From Lentzea sp. (lineage in GTDB: Bacteria; Actinomycetota; Actinomycetes; Mycobacteriales; Pseudonocardiaceae): a stretch of DNA of 12,300 bases. Shown piece after piece: positions 1 through 6,244 of this stretch. The translations under genes were made by a program, and so were the position numbers. Under the pieces are notes generated by a model, which searched no databases, was not told the DNA's origin, and was given only the letters and a program-made list of their open reading frames with translations. The stretch's first letter is position 1, and each line of letters begins with the position of its first letter. The DNA lies in contig JASLAV010000590.1 in NCBI GenBank assembly GCA_030146905.1, positions 1 to 12,300 of the forward strand, given 5' to 3'.

Positions 1-185
1 GCGGCCACGGCGTAGGGACGGGGCCGGTCGGCCGAGCCCCGCGCGATGAAGAACCAGTGCTCCAACGCCGTCGCCTGCCGCCACAGCGCGATCTGCGCGG
101 TCGTGTCTCCCGCCGGCGCTGCCTTGACCGCCTCGTCGAGGCGGTCCAGCGCGGCGACCATCTCGGGGTCGTTGTCCGTCGTCAT
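1..185 (-). CDS. Partial protein, possibly SseB-like (3' end off the left edge)
   Basis: About 61 N-terminal residues are visible, from an ATG at 185 reading off the left edge. The protein opens with an acidic stretch (MTTDNDPEMVAALDRL), an amphipathic helix, and then a segment with LEHWFFIARG followed by RPRPYAVA. That W-F-F-I-A-R-G/P-R-P-Y pattern resembles the N-terminal part of actinobacterial SseB-family (enhanced serine sensitivity) proteins, but the fragment is too short to be sure. The ATG was chosen because a purine-rich GAGAGA lies about 6-11 bases upstream and the coding style starts cleanly there. The frame stays open upstream to a GTG at 329 that has a better Shine-Dalgarno (GAGGAG, 5-base gap), so a longer protein cannot be excluded. 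However, the codons between 247 and 186 in this frame (AGA, ACA, CGA) look non-coding. Confidence 0.6.
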   Translation of the reverse strand, partial: MTTDNDPEMVAALDRLDEAVKAAPAGDTTAQIALWRQATALEHWFFIARGSADRPRPYAVA

Positions 186-204
186 CGGGTTCTCTCTCGT
201 CTGC

Positions 205-329
205 TCAGCTGTCCGCGGCGGCGGTCGCGACACGGAACGCGCGCACCCGCCCGGTCCGGGACCGGAGACGAGCATGCCGTCGACCACTGCGGTTGGACGG
301 TCGAACACGTCGACTCGGTTCCTCCTCAC
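205..329 (-). pseudogene. Small reading frame with an apparent one-base loss
   Basis: A GTG at 329 is preceded by GAGGAG (340-335) with a 5-base gap. The frame then reads a plausible peptide (VDVFDRPTAVVDGMLVSG and on). Around 247-258 coding quality falls in that frame, while the -1 frame becomes coding-like (RVRAFRVATAAADS, GC-rich third positions) and stops at a TGA at 207-205. That stop lies 19 bases before the ATG of the next gene. Restoring one base in the GGGCGGG run would give a 41-residue protein. No family is recognised. Seen: the ribosome binding site, the frame switch and the stop. Inferred: that this is a broken or mis-sequenced small gene rather than chance. It could also be the 5' part of the downstream gene, or nothing. 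Confidence 0.3.
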
Positions 330-613
330 AGCGACTCCTCAAAGGACGGAGCGGATGGAGGCACACCCTGACCCTCACCACCGGTGTGATCCACGAAGGA
401 CTTCGCCTCAGCTTCGATGAGGTCTCACAGCAGCAGGAGTTCCACCTTTGACGCCCGCACCTCCGGGCGCGTCGGGTGAATGGTGGTCGTGCTGCGCGAC
501 GCCGAAGACGGACACCGTGGCGAGCGAAAACCCCGAACTTCCTGCTCATACCGCGAAAAGTCGCACCTGCCCCCGGTCACGGAACAGCAGCCGTTCTCGG
601 CAGACGCGGACGC
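330..613. other. Stretch without a convincing gene
   Basis: Together with the doubtful frame at 205-329, this makes about 430 bases between two minus-strand genes with no supported coding sequence. The open frames here are Arg/Pro/Ser-rich or lack a ribosome binding site. A weak hairpin (GCCG-TTCT-CGGC, 590-601) follows the 112-residue gene but has no T-tract. At 366-390 there is a partial echo of the tRNA-Ala anticodon arm (see findings). Confidence 0.5.
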
Positions 614-952
614 TCAGCCGTATCCGAAGACGGATCGGCGAAGACCCTCCGCCTCATCAGGGCCGAGCCACACGAGCTCGAACTCCTGCCCGTACCAGTC
701 GACCTTGTTCGCGGTCAGCTCGGCCAAGACCTCGTCGTACTCGGGATCGGCGCGGTCGGAGAACTCCCATCCCCCGCCGTCCGCGGAACGAACGGCAGCA
801 TCGAGGTAGACGTACACCTTCGGAAACCGCTTCCTGCCCCGGCGAGCGACCACCTCCTCGACGCGGACCGCCAGGTAACCGCCCGCCCCGGTCGACGAGG
901 TGAGCTCAGCGACCTTGCCGTCGAACGCGAGCACTCTCTCCTCGTCGCTCAT
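614..952 (-). CDS. Hypothetical 112-residue protein coupled to a lipoprotein
   Basis: I do not recognise this protein. It is 112 residues, soluble, without signal peptide or membrane segment, and acidic overall. A basic patch (VARRGRKRFPK, about residues 35-45) is followed by a strand-like KVYVYLDAAV, an acidic loop (FSDRADPEYDEVLAEL, about 64-79) and an aromatic segment around VDWYGQEFELVWLG (about 84-97), so an alpha/beta fold is likely. The start is the ATG at 952-950. It overlaps the TGA of the upstream lipoprotein gene by one base (TGATG), so the two are probably translated together. A longer reading from 1009 would run back into the lipoprotein gene in another frame and is rejected. Function is unknown; the context suggests it serves with the exported lipoprotein, although nothing in it points to export. 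Confidence 0.75.
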   Translation of the reverse strand: MSDEERVLAFDGKVAELTSSTGAGGYLAVRVEEVVARRGRKRFPKVYVYLDAAVRSADGGGWEFSDRADPEYDEVLAELTANKVDWYGQEFELVWLGPDEAEGLRRSVFGYG

Positions 953-1575
953 CACGCCTGAACCGCGTCGTAGAACGACTTGGCAAGCTCCCGCACCGGC
1001 CCCCGACACGCCTGCGACCTCGGCGCGGGCCTGTCGGCGTGCTTGTGCTCAAGGAGCAGCACGGCGTTGACGTCGAGGATCATCAGCACACAGCTGCCCT
1101 TGTCCTCAGGCATCAGCCACTTCGCTTTCTCGCCGACCTCCACGTCCTCAGCCGCACCGTCGTCGGTTGGATCCGAGCCAGGCTTGGCTGTCACGTCGTA
1201 CGCTTCACGGGCCTTGATCGCTCCTCTGCCGGCACGGGCCGGGGACGACACGTCCCCGAATTCATCGCGCCACGCTGACACCTGCAGGTTCACCCGTGGC
1301 CAGTCCGGGATGCGCTGGAACTCACATCCGGTGAGCATGTAGGAGGCCGTGGGGCTCTCGTCGCCGGACCGGAACGGCGGCAGACCCGGCACCCTCTGCG
1401 TCACATCCCGGCAGGTCGGCAGAGCCCTGTACTTGGCGGGGGCGAGCGACGTGGCGGAGGTCGGCCGCGCGATGGACATGCCCTCCGCCTTACCGGTCAC
1501 CGCGCCACCACCGGTGCACGCCGCCGCACTCAACGCGAGCACCACCACTCCCGCGATCCCGGCGAATCGGTCCAC
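952..1575 (-). CDS. Lipoprotein with DUF3558-like cysteine pattern
   Basis: Predicted exported, lipid-anchored protein of 207 residues. From the GTG at 1575 it starts MDR and continues into a hydrophobic run and a lipobox ending SAAAC, with the lipidated cysteine at residue 20 and a Gly/Ser/Thr-rich linker after it. Four more cysteines sit at 55, 84, 162 and 190. A cysteine after a Leu-Pro (LPTC), then GCEF, then a GSC before a hydrophobic strand resembles the DUF3558 family of actinobacterial cell-surface lipoproteins, whose function is not established. The GTG is preferred over the longer TTG at 1620 because it gives a normal-length signal peptide and has GGGGA four bases upstream. It leads a two-gene unit with the 112-residue protein. 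Lipoprotein is a firm call; the DUF3558 assignment is moderate. Confidence 0.8.
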   Translation of the reverse strand: MDRFAGIAGVVVLALSAAACTGGGAVTGKAEGMSIARPTSATSLAPAKYRALPTCRDVTQRVPGLPPFRSGDESPTASYMLTGCEFQRIPDWPRVNLQVSAWRDEFGDVSSPARAGRGAIKAREAYDVTAKPGSDPTDDGAAEDVEVGEKAKWLMPEDKGSCVLMILDVNAVLLLEHKHADRPAPRSQACRGPVRELAKSFYDAVQA

Positions 1576-1768
1576 TGCGTCCCCAGCCCCTTCCACGAGT
1601 AGCCAGCGCAGGATCGGCAATTAGACCGGAGTTGGCTCATGAGCACGCACAAAGGCACCTGAACCAGTGACAGCGTCTCGACCGGGCGACACATACGCCT
1701 GTTTCGCGGGCATCGGCACTCCTGCGCCAGTTCTGCCACATCGGGCGCAACCGTCCACAACAGACGGA

Positions 1769-1816
1769 CAAAACAAGATCGCCCGCCAGACCTGTTCACT
1801 CAGGTCGACGGGCGAT
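1769..1816 (-). terminator. Intrinsic terminator after tRNA-Ala
   Basis: Reading the minus strand after the tRNA, there is a two-part stem. The outer arms are ATCGCCCG/CGGGCGAT (1809-1816 with 1778-1785) and the inner arms are GACCTG/CAGGTC (1801-1806 with 1789-1794). The loop is six bases and there is a small asymmetric internal loop. The stem is followed by a T-rich tail (CTTGTTTTGT, 1777-1768). That makes 14 base pairs about 20 bases past the tRNA 3' end. The T-tract is on the minus side only, so it serves the tRNA and not a plus-strand transcript. Confidence 0.9.
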
Positions 1817-1836
1817 TCGCATGCTGTATCAAATTG

Positions 1837-1909
1837 TGGAGCTGAGGGGACTCGAACCCCTGACCCTCACACTGCCAGTGTGATGCGCTACCAGCTGCGC
1901 CACAGCCCC
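1837..1909 (-). tRNA. tRNA-Ala(GGC)
   Basis: A complete 73-base cloverleaf on the minus strand. The acceptor stem GGGGCTG pairs with CAGCTCC and includes the G3-U70 pair that marks tRNA-Ala. The D-arm contains GCGC-AGCTGGTA-GCGC. The anticodon arm is CACAC-TGGCAGT-GTGTG with anticodon GGC at 1876-1874, exactly positions 34-36. The T-arm is built around GGTTCGAGTCC. The discriminator base is A and CCA is not encoded (the next bases are CAA). It decodes GCC and GCU. It is followed at once by an intrinsic terminator and stands alone, not in a tRNA cluster. Confidence 0.97.
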
Positions 1910-1959
1910 TTGAAGGTCCACGTTCCCGGGAGGTTTCCCTCTCGATCTCGTGTGGCAAT

Positions 1960-1965
1960 ACCGTA
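1960..1965 (-). promoter_or_regulatory. Possible -10 box for tRNA-Ala
   Basis: TACGGT on the minus strand fits TAnnnT and would start transcription about 44 bases before the mature tRNA. The best upstream hexamers at 17-18 bases (TTCATC, TTTCAT) match a -35 box only weakly. This is the only TAnnnT in the stretch upstream of the tRNA that I found with usable spacing. Confidence 0.3.
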
Positions 1966-2032
1966 CATCACCCCCGCCCCAAGATGAAAATCGGGGGTAT
2001 CCAAACCGCATTCGGCCTGGTAGGACCGGGTG

Positions 2033-3271
2033 ATGACCGCCGAAGAGCCGTTCGACCCCAAGATCGAGTGCATGGACCCCGAGGCCCGTCGTGAGCTGCA
2101 GGAACAGCGCTTGCGAGACCTCGTCGACCGCCTCCTCGGCACCGACAACCTCCAGGGCTCGCGACTCAGGGAAGCCGGAGTGACTCGCGGCACAGACGTG
2201 CGCCTCGACGAGATCCACCTGCTGCCCACGATCACCAAGCAGGACCTGTGGGACCACTACCCGTTCGGCCTCCAGATCGCGGCACAGGAGGACGTCGTCT
2301 GCGTCCACGGGTCGTCGGGCACCGGCGGCCGGCCGACACTCATCCCCTACACCGCCCACGACGTCGAGATCTGGGCCGAGGTCATGGCCAGGGCGTTGAA
2401 GGGCGCTGGTGCGACCGCGAGGTCGATCATCCACAACGCTTACGGCTACGGGCTTTTCACGGGCGGGCTCGGTGTGCACCACGGTGGTCTCAAGCTGAAG
2501 GCCACGGTCATCCCCATGTCCGGCGGCATGACCGAGCGGCAGGTGCGGCTCATCAACGACCTCAAGCCCGACGTGCTGTGCTGCACGCCTTCGTACGCGT
2601 TGAGGCTCGCGGAGGACCTCCGGGAGACCAGCATCCAGGTCGGTGTCTTCGGCGCTGAGCCGTGGACCGAGGAGATGCGGCAGGAGATCGAACGACGGCT
2701 CGGCATCAGGGCGTTGGACATCTACGGGCTGTCCGAGGTGATCGGGCCGGGGGTGGCGTGCGAGTCCCTTGACTCCGAAGGGCTTCTCAACATCGCCGAG
2801 GACCACTTCTACCCGGAGACCGACCAGGGCGAGCTCATCTTCACCACGCTCACCAAGACCGGCATGCCGCTTCTGCGGTACCGCACGGGCGATGTGGCGA
2901 CGCTGCACGAGCCGGCGGGACGGCGCACCCTCCGGCGCATGAGCAAGCTCAAGGGGCGCAAGGACGACATGCTCGTCATCCGCGGCGTCAACGTGTTCCC
3001 CACCGAGATCGAGGCGGTCGTGCTCGACCACGCGAGCCCGCACTACCTGATCGTCGAGGACCGCCGCACCACCACGGCGCAGCTGCACGTGGCGGTCGAG
3101 TCCACACAGGACATCGGAGAACGGCTCGGCAGCCAGCTCAAGGAACGTCTCGGCATCACGTGCCAGGTTCACGTCCTGGCGCCGGGCAAGCTGCCGCGTG
3201 CGGAACAAGGAAAAGCACAGCGCCTGGCCCGGTGGACCCAGGGCCAGGCGCCGATCGACGGTCTTACCTAG
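2033..3271 (+). CDS. Phenylacetate-CoA-ligase-like adenylate-forming enzyme
   Basis: Member of the PaaK branch of the adenylate-forming superfamily (412 residues; family usually about 430). Such enzymes activate an aromatic or related acid with ATP and join it to CoA in the cytoplasm. Motifs in order: phosphate loop SSGTGGRPT (94-102; the usual form is SSGTTGKPT), NAYGYGLFTGGLG (135-147), CCTPSYAL (183-190), GAEPW (207-211), YGLSE (231-235), YRTGD (283-287), the hinge KGRKDDMLVIRG (307-318) and a C-terminal PRAEQGKAQR carrying the likely catalytic Lys394. The ATG at 2033 has AGGA seven bases upstream; the GTG just before it is too close. No paa catabolic gene is nearby, so the substrate is open: phenylacetate, another aryl acid or an acyl acid of specialised metabolism. 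It converges on, and overlaps by 8 bases, the DsbA-like gene. Confidence 0.9.
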   Translation: MTAEEPFDPKIECMDPEARRELQEQRLRDLVDRLLGTDNLQGSRLREAGVTRGTDVRLDEIHLLPTITKQDLWDHYPFGLQIAAQEDVVCVHGSSGTGGRPTLIPYTAHDVEIWAEVMARALKGAGATARSIIHNAYGYGLFTGGLGVHHGGLKLKATVIPMSGGMTERQVRLINDLKPDVLCCTPSYALRLAEDLRETSIQVGVFGAEPWTEEMRQEIERRLGIRALDIYGLSEVIGPGVACESLDSEGLLNIAEDHFYPETDQGELIFTTLTKTGMPLLRYRTGDVATLHEPAGRRTLRRMSKLKGRKDDMLVIRGVNVFPTEIEAVVLDHASPHYLIVEDRRTTTAQLHVAVESTQDIGERLGSQLKERLGITCQVHVLAPGKLPRAEQGKAQRLARWTQGQAPIDGLT

Positions 3272-4052
3272 CCAGGTCGGAAAGCCAGTTCTTGTTGTCC
3301 AGGTCGACGAGCTTGCCGCCCGACGCGACGCTCGGCGTGCCGCGGAAGCGGCCCGTCTCGGAGTCGCGGAGAACGGGGTCGTTGCTGGTCTTGGACATCA
3401 GCTCGTCGAGCTGCGCCTTGTAGGTCTGGTTCTGCACGCACGACTCGAAGCCGGGAGACGTGACGCCGACCTCCTTGCCCAGCTTGATGAGCTGGTCCCT
3501 GGTGTAGCCGGCCTCGCCCTCCTCGGGCTGCTTGGCGAACAGGGCCGCGTGGAACGCGTTGAACTTGCCGTCGTCGGCCACGCACAGGGCCGCGTTGGCC
3601 GACTCGGTCGAGTAGCCCTCCGGCTCGGAGAGGCGGTTCAGCATCGGCAGGATGTTGTAGCGGATCTTGACCTTGCCGTCCTCGACCGCCTTCTTGATCT
3701 CGGTCCCGTAGGTCTTCTCGAAGGTGCCGCAGATCGGGCAGAGGAAGTCCTCGTACACGTCGACGGTCACGGTGGCGGTGTCCTTGCCCACCACCACGGT
3801 GCTGCCGTCGCGGACGGAGGGTGCCGAGATCGTGTGGTCGGCCGGTGCCAGCGGGATCGCCGCGTCCGGCGAGGGACCTGAGGACCTCGACTGGAACACG
3901 ACGTAACCGATGACGGCGATGGCCAGCACCGCGACGACGGCGACGCCCGCGATGACCTTGGTCCTGTCGGTACCGCCGCTCGTGCCCCTGGCCTGGGTCA
4001 CCGCACGCGCGGCCTGCTTCTTCTTCCGCGCACTGCGCTCTGCTCCACCCAC
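3264..4052 (-). CDS. Membrane-anchored DsbA-family thiol-disulfide protein
   Basis: Predicted extracytoplasmic disulfide oxidoreductase of 262 residues. A basic cytoplasmic N-terminus rich in Lys/Arg (ARKKKQAAR) leads into one membrane helix (about 33-53), then a Ser/Pro linker and a thioredoxin-fold DsbA domain. Visible features are the strand VTVDVYEDF, the active site CPIC (Cys105, Cys108), a helical insert with two more cysteines (NAALC, FESC) that usually pair in this subfamily, and a cis-proline loop RGTPSV near the end. The GTG at 4052 gives the usual MGGAERxARKKKQ opening of actinobacterial members; longer readings run into upstream sequence without family character. There is no Shine-Dalgarno. 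A TACCCT hexamer lies seven bases before the start, so the mRNA may be leaderless. It follows the MFS gene by 46 bases and may also be read from there. Confidence 0.93.
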   Translation of the reverse strand: MGGAERSARKKKQAARAVTQARGTSGGTDRTKVIAGVAVVAVLAIAVIGYVVFQSRSSGPSPDAAIPLAPADHTISAPSVRDGSTVVVGKDTATVTVDVYEDFLCPICGTFEKTYGTEIKKAVEDGKVKIRYNILPMLNRLSEPEGYSTESANAALCVADDGKFNAFHAALFAKQPEEGEAGYTRDQLIKLGKEVGVTSPGFESCVQNQTYKAQLDELMSKTSNDPVLRDSETGRFRGTPSVASGGKLVDLDNKNWLSDLAR

Positions 4053-4059
4053 GGCGACG

Positions 4060-4065
4060 AGGGTA
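4060..4065 (-). promoter_or_regulatory. Possible -10 box giving a leaderless dsbA-like mRNA
   Basis: TACCCT on the minus strand is followed by exactly seven bases and then the GTG at 4052. A TAnnnT box 6-8 bases before the start codon, with no ribosome binding site between, is the usual layout of leaderless actinobacterial genes. No good -35 box is visible. Confidence 0.45.
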
Positions 4066-4098
4066 GCGACACAAACTAAAAGAAAGCTGAGCGGGCGA

Positions 4099-5385
4099 TC
4101 ACGCTTCCGGGTGACGTGGTTTGCCGCCGACGCGTTCGCCGGTCGGAATCTCGGCGCTTTCGTCGAGGGCACCGCACTCGGGCGCGACGGCGGTGGCCGT
4201 GTGCTCTTCCTCGTGCGTGGGCAGGGTCTCGGGAGCGGTGAACCAGAAGAGCACGGAGAGCAGCAGCGCGGCGCCGGTGATGGCGAACGACGCCCCGAAG
4301 CCGAACGAGTCGGCCAGCAGGCCCGCGCACATCGGACCGATGATCGCGCCCAGGTCCGTCACCATCTGGAAGCCGGCGAGGACGGGGCCGCCCTTGCCGC
4401 GCGCGCCGATGACGTCGGCCACGACGGCGTTCTGCGGCGGGTTCAGCAGGCCCGCGCCCATGCCCGCGATCAGCGACGCGGCCATGAACGTCCACAGGTC
4501 GCCGGTGAAGCCCATCCAGACGGTCGCGACGCCGCTCACCAGCAGGCCGACGATGGCGACCGGTTTGCGGCCGCGGGTGTCGGCGAGCCTGCCGGACACG
4601 AACAGCATCGCCGCGTTGCCGGCGGCGAAGACGGACATCGAGATGCCGGCGACGGCAGGGCTGTGCTTCAGCGCCTCGATGACGAACACGGGCACCAGCG
4701 AGATCCGGACGCCGAACACCGCCCAGCCGTTCGCGAACCCGGAGGCCAGAGCGGCCCGGTAGGCGCCGTGGCGGACGGCCTCGCGCACGGTCATGGGCGT
4801 CTCGGTGTTGGTCCTGTCGATCTCCACCAGCGTCGACCGCCGCAGGAAGAACCAGACCACGAACGCCGCGATGCACAGCAACACGCCGTACGACACGAAC
4901 GGCACCCACAGGCCGAACGGCACCAGACCGGCGCCCACGATCGGCCCCGCGATGTTGCCGACGAGGAAGCCCGCGGCCCACATCCCGGACGCCCGCCCGC
5001 GCATCGGCGCCGGCGTGATCCGGATCAGCAGGCCCAGCGCGGCGACCGTGAACATCGTCGACCCGACGCCCGCGAGCGCGCGCCACGACAGCATCTCGGC
5101 GTAGCTCGTCGCGAACCCGCACATCGCCGTGCCCACGGCGACGATGAGGATGCCGACGATGTAGACGCGGGGCTCGCCGAACCGGTTGACCAGCTTGCCG
5201 CTCATCGGCGCGAACGCCAGCCGGACGAACGCGAAAGCGCTGATCAGAGCCGCCACCGCTGTGTGACCCACACCGAACGAAGCCGCGTACACCGGCAAAA
5301 CGGGTGCCACGATCCCGAACCCGACGGCGATGATGAAACTCGCCGCCACCAGAACCCACACCTCGACCGGCAACCGCTCGCGCAC
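4099..5385 (-). CDS. MFS transporter, drug-efflux type
   Basis: A 428-residue major facilitator superfamily protein with about 12 membrane helices, predicted to exchange a small molecule against protons across the cytoplasmic membrane. The N-terminal half has the first helix with FGIVAPVLPVYA and the loop 2-3 motif as GKLVNRFGEPRV. Helix 4 shows RALAGVGSTMF and helix 5 carries the efflux-type motif around FLVGNIAGPIVGAGL. The second half repeats the pattern with GRLADTRGRKPV between helices 8 and 9. The tail after helix 12 is polar and His/Glu-rich. The GTG at 5385 has GGGAGG four bases upstream. The substrate cannot be told from sequence; the motif set fits the DHA1 (12-helix drug:H+ antiporter) type. 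A perfect inverted repeat (5394-5410) next to the ribosome binding site suggests its own regulation. No regulator gene lies beside it. Confidence 0.92.
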   Translation of the reverse strand: MRERLPVEVWVLVAASFIIAVGFGIVAPVLPVYAASFGVGHTAVAALISAFAFVRLAFAPMSGKLVNRFGEPRVYIVGILIVAVGTAMCGFATSYAEMLSWRALAGVGSTMFTVAALGLLIRITPAPMRGRASGMWAAGFLVGNIAGPIVGAGLVPFGLWVPFVSYGVLLCIAAFVVWFFLRRSTLVEIDRTNTETPMTVREAVRHGAYRAALASGFANGWAVFGVRISLVPVFVIEALKHSPAVAGISMSVFAAGNAAMLFVSGRLADTRGRKPVAIVGLLVSGVATVWMGFTGDLWTFMAASLIAGMGAGLLNPPQNAVVADVIGARGKGGPVLAGFQMVTDLGAIIGPMCAGLLADSFGFGASFAITGAALLLSVLFWFTAPETLPTHEEEHTATAVAPECGALDESAEIPTGERVGGKPRHPEA

Positions 5386-5393
5386 AAAGCCTC

Positions 5394-5413
5394 CCTTAGC
5401 CCTGCTAAGGATA
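5394..5413 (-). promoter_or_regulatory. Inverted repeat over the promoter/leader of the MFS gene
   Basis: CCTTAGC-agg-GCTAAGG is a perfect 7-base inverted repeat with a 3-base centre (5394-5410). A candidate -10 box TATCCT (5413-5408 on the minus strand) runs into its promoter-side arm, and the other arm merges with the Shine-Dalgarno GGGAGG (5395-5390). A bound repressor would cover the transcription start. In RNA the same bases could fold and hide part of the ribosome binding site. A further CTTAG lies upstream (ACTTAGT, about 5423-5429). No convincing -35 box is seen. Confidence 0.5.
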
Positions 5414-5434
5414 TGTCACGCAACAACTAAGTAT

Positions 5435-6244
5435 TCAGTCGAGCAGCTCATCGACTCTGCGTACATATGCCGTGACCGGATACGCCGCGACGAACCCGCA
5501 CGCCTCGGCGAACCGCTCCCCAGGCCCCTCGTCCACTTGCGACGCGACCAGCATCGCCCCGGCGGACCGCAGGACGGAGACGGCGGACACCACCAACGAC
5601 CGCCCGACGCCCCGGCGCCGGCGTGCCGGACGCACCACGCACTGCTCGACCAGGCCCACACCGCGTTCGGCGAACCCCGACACGAACCCGCCGATCCGGT
5701 CGCCGTCGTCCACCACCAGCAACGAGCACCGCGGGTCGTCCAGCCGGTGCCCGAGCCACCGCGACAGCCGTTCGCGGTTCCCGACCAGCTCGTCCGAGAG
5801 CAGCTCGACGATTCCGGGCAGGTCCGCGTCGAGAGCGCGTCTGACCTCGGCGGACGGTGCGGCAGACCCGCGGTGGACGACGGTCTGCAGCTCTTCGACC
5901 GCGTACCAGCCGGAGTCGTCGGCGATCCCCTCGATCTCGTCCACGGTCGTCGGCGACGCGTACACGACGGCCTCTGCCCGCCCCACGTCCGCGAACGTCT
6001 GCTCGAGCTGCAGCAGCGTGGACGCGACCTCGACCGACGTCCCGTCCAGCGCGCAGCCGAAGTTGCCGGACGGCAGCGGGTTCTCGCGGTTGATCACCAC
6101 CGCGGCGCTGCCGACCTTGCCGACCCTGCCGTACCTCACCGCCCCCGACGCGAGCCGTGCGCCTTCCACCAGGATCGCGAGCGACCTCGACTGGTACGGG
6201 TCGAGCAACTCCGGGTCGTCCGGGTCGCGCAACGGGTCAACCAA
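5435..6244 (-). CDS. GNAT-family acetyltransferase, two-part
   Basis: A 269-residue protein. The C-terminal half (about 133-265) is a GNAT acyltransferase domain. It has a start like ALDADLPGIVELL, a strand CSLLVVDDGDRIGGFVSGF, and the acetyl-CoA pyrophosphate loop in QCVVRPARRRRGVGRSLV (RRRGVG at 209-214), ending with ACGF and a final strand. The N-terminal half (about 20-125) has a strand/helix order like a second GNAT domain ending DSGWYAVEELQTVVHR, but no Q/RxxGxG loop, so it looks degenerate, as in other tandem GNAT proteins. The TTG at 6244 is chosen because AAGGA lies eight bases upstream and upstream residues in this frame are nonsense from the glycosyltransferase gene. It overlaps that gene by 8 bases, so the two are very likely one operon. 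The acceptor substrate is unknown. Confidence 0.85.
   Translation of the reverse strand: MVDPLRDPDDPELLDPYQSRSLAILVEGARLASGAVRYGRVGKVGSAAVVINRENPLPSGNFGCALDGTSVEVASTLLQLEQTFADVGRAEAVVYASPTTVDEIEGIADDSGWYAVEELQTVVHRGSAAPSAEVRRALDADLPGIVELLSDELVGNRERLSRWLGHRLDDPRCSLLVVDDGDRIGGFVSGFAERGVGLVEQCVVRPARRRRGVGRSLVVSAVSVLRSAGAMLVASQVDEGPGERFAEACGFVAAYPVTAYVRRVDELLD

Noticed and set aside
355..420. Short plus-strand frame beginning ATGGAGGCACAC with a GGAC/GGAG-like upstream
   Set aside because: Only 21 codons, His/Pro/Arg-rich, with no family resemblance and no neighbour on the same strand.
590..601. Small hairpin GCCG-TTCT-CGGC as a terminator of the 112-residue gene
   Set aside because: Only four base pairs, with no T-rich tail.
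1530..1799. 89-codon minus-strand open frame before the lipoprotein
   Set aside because: It starts inside the tRNA terminator hairpin, overlaps the lipoprotein start in another frame and is Cys/Arg-rich without a ribosome binding site.
1837..1909. tRNA-Ala as an attachment site for an integrated element
   Set aside because: An intrinsic terminator follows within 20 bases, and there is no integrase or direct repeat of the tRNA 3' end in the window.
1970..1998. Inverted repeat ACCCCCG/CGGGGGT with a 15-base loop between the tRNA and the PaaK-like gene
   Set aside because: The arms are short, the loop is long, and G/C runs pair easily by chance. There is no T-tract and no match to an operator I can name.
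1829..3208. 459-codon minus-strand open frame opposite the PaaK-like gene
   Set aside because: It runs through the whole tRNA-Ala gene and lies antisense to a gene with all family motifs.
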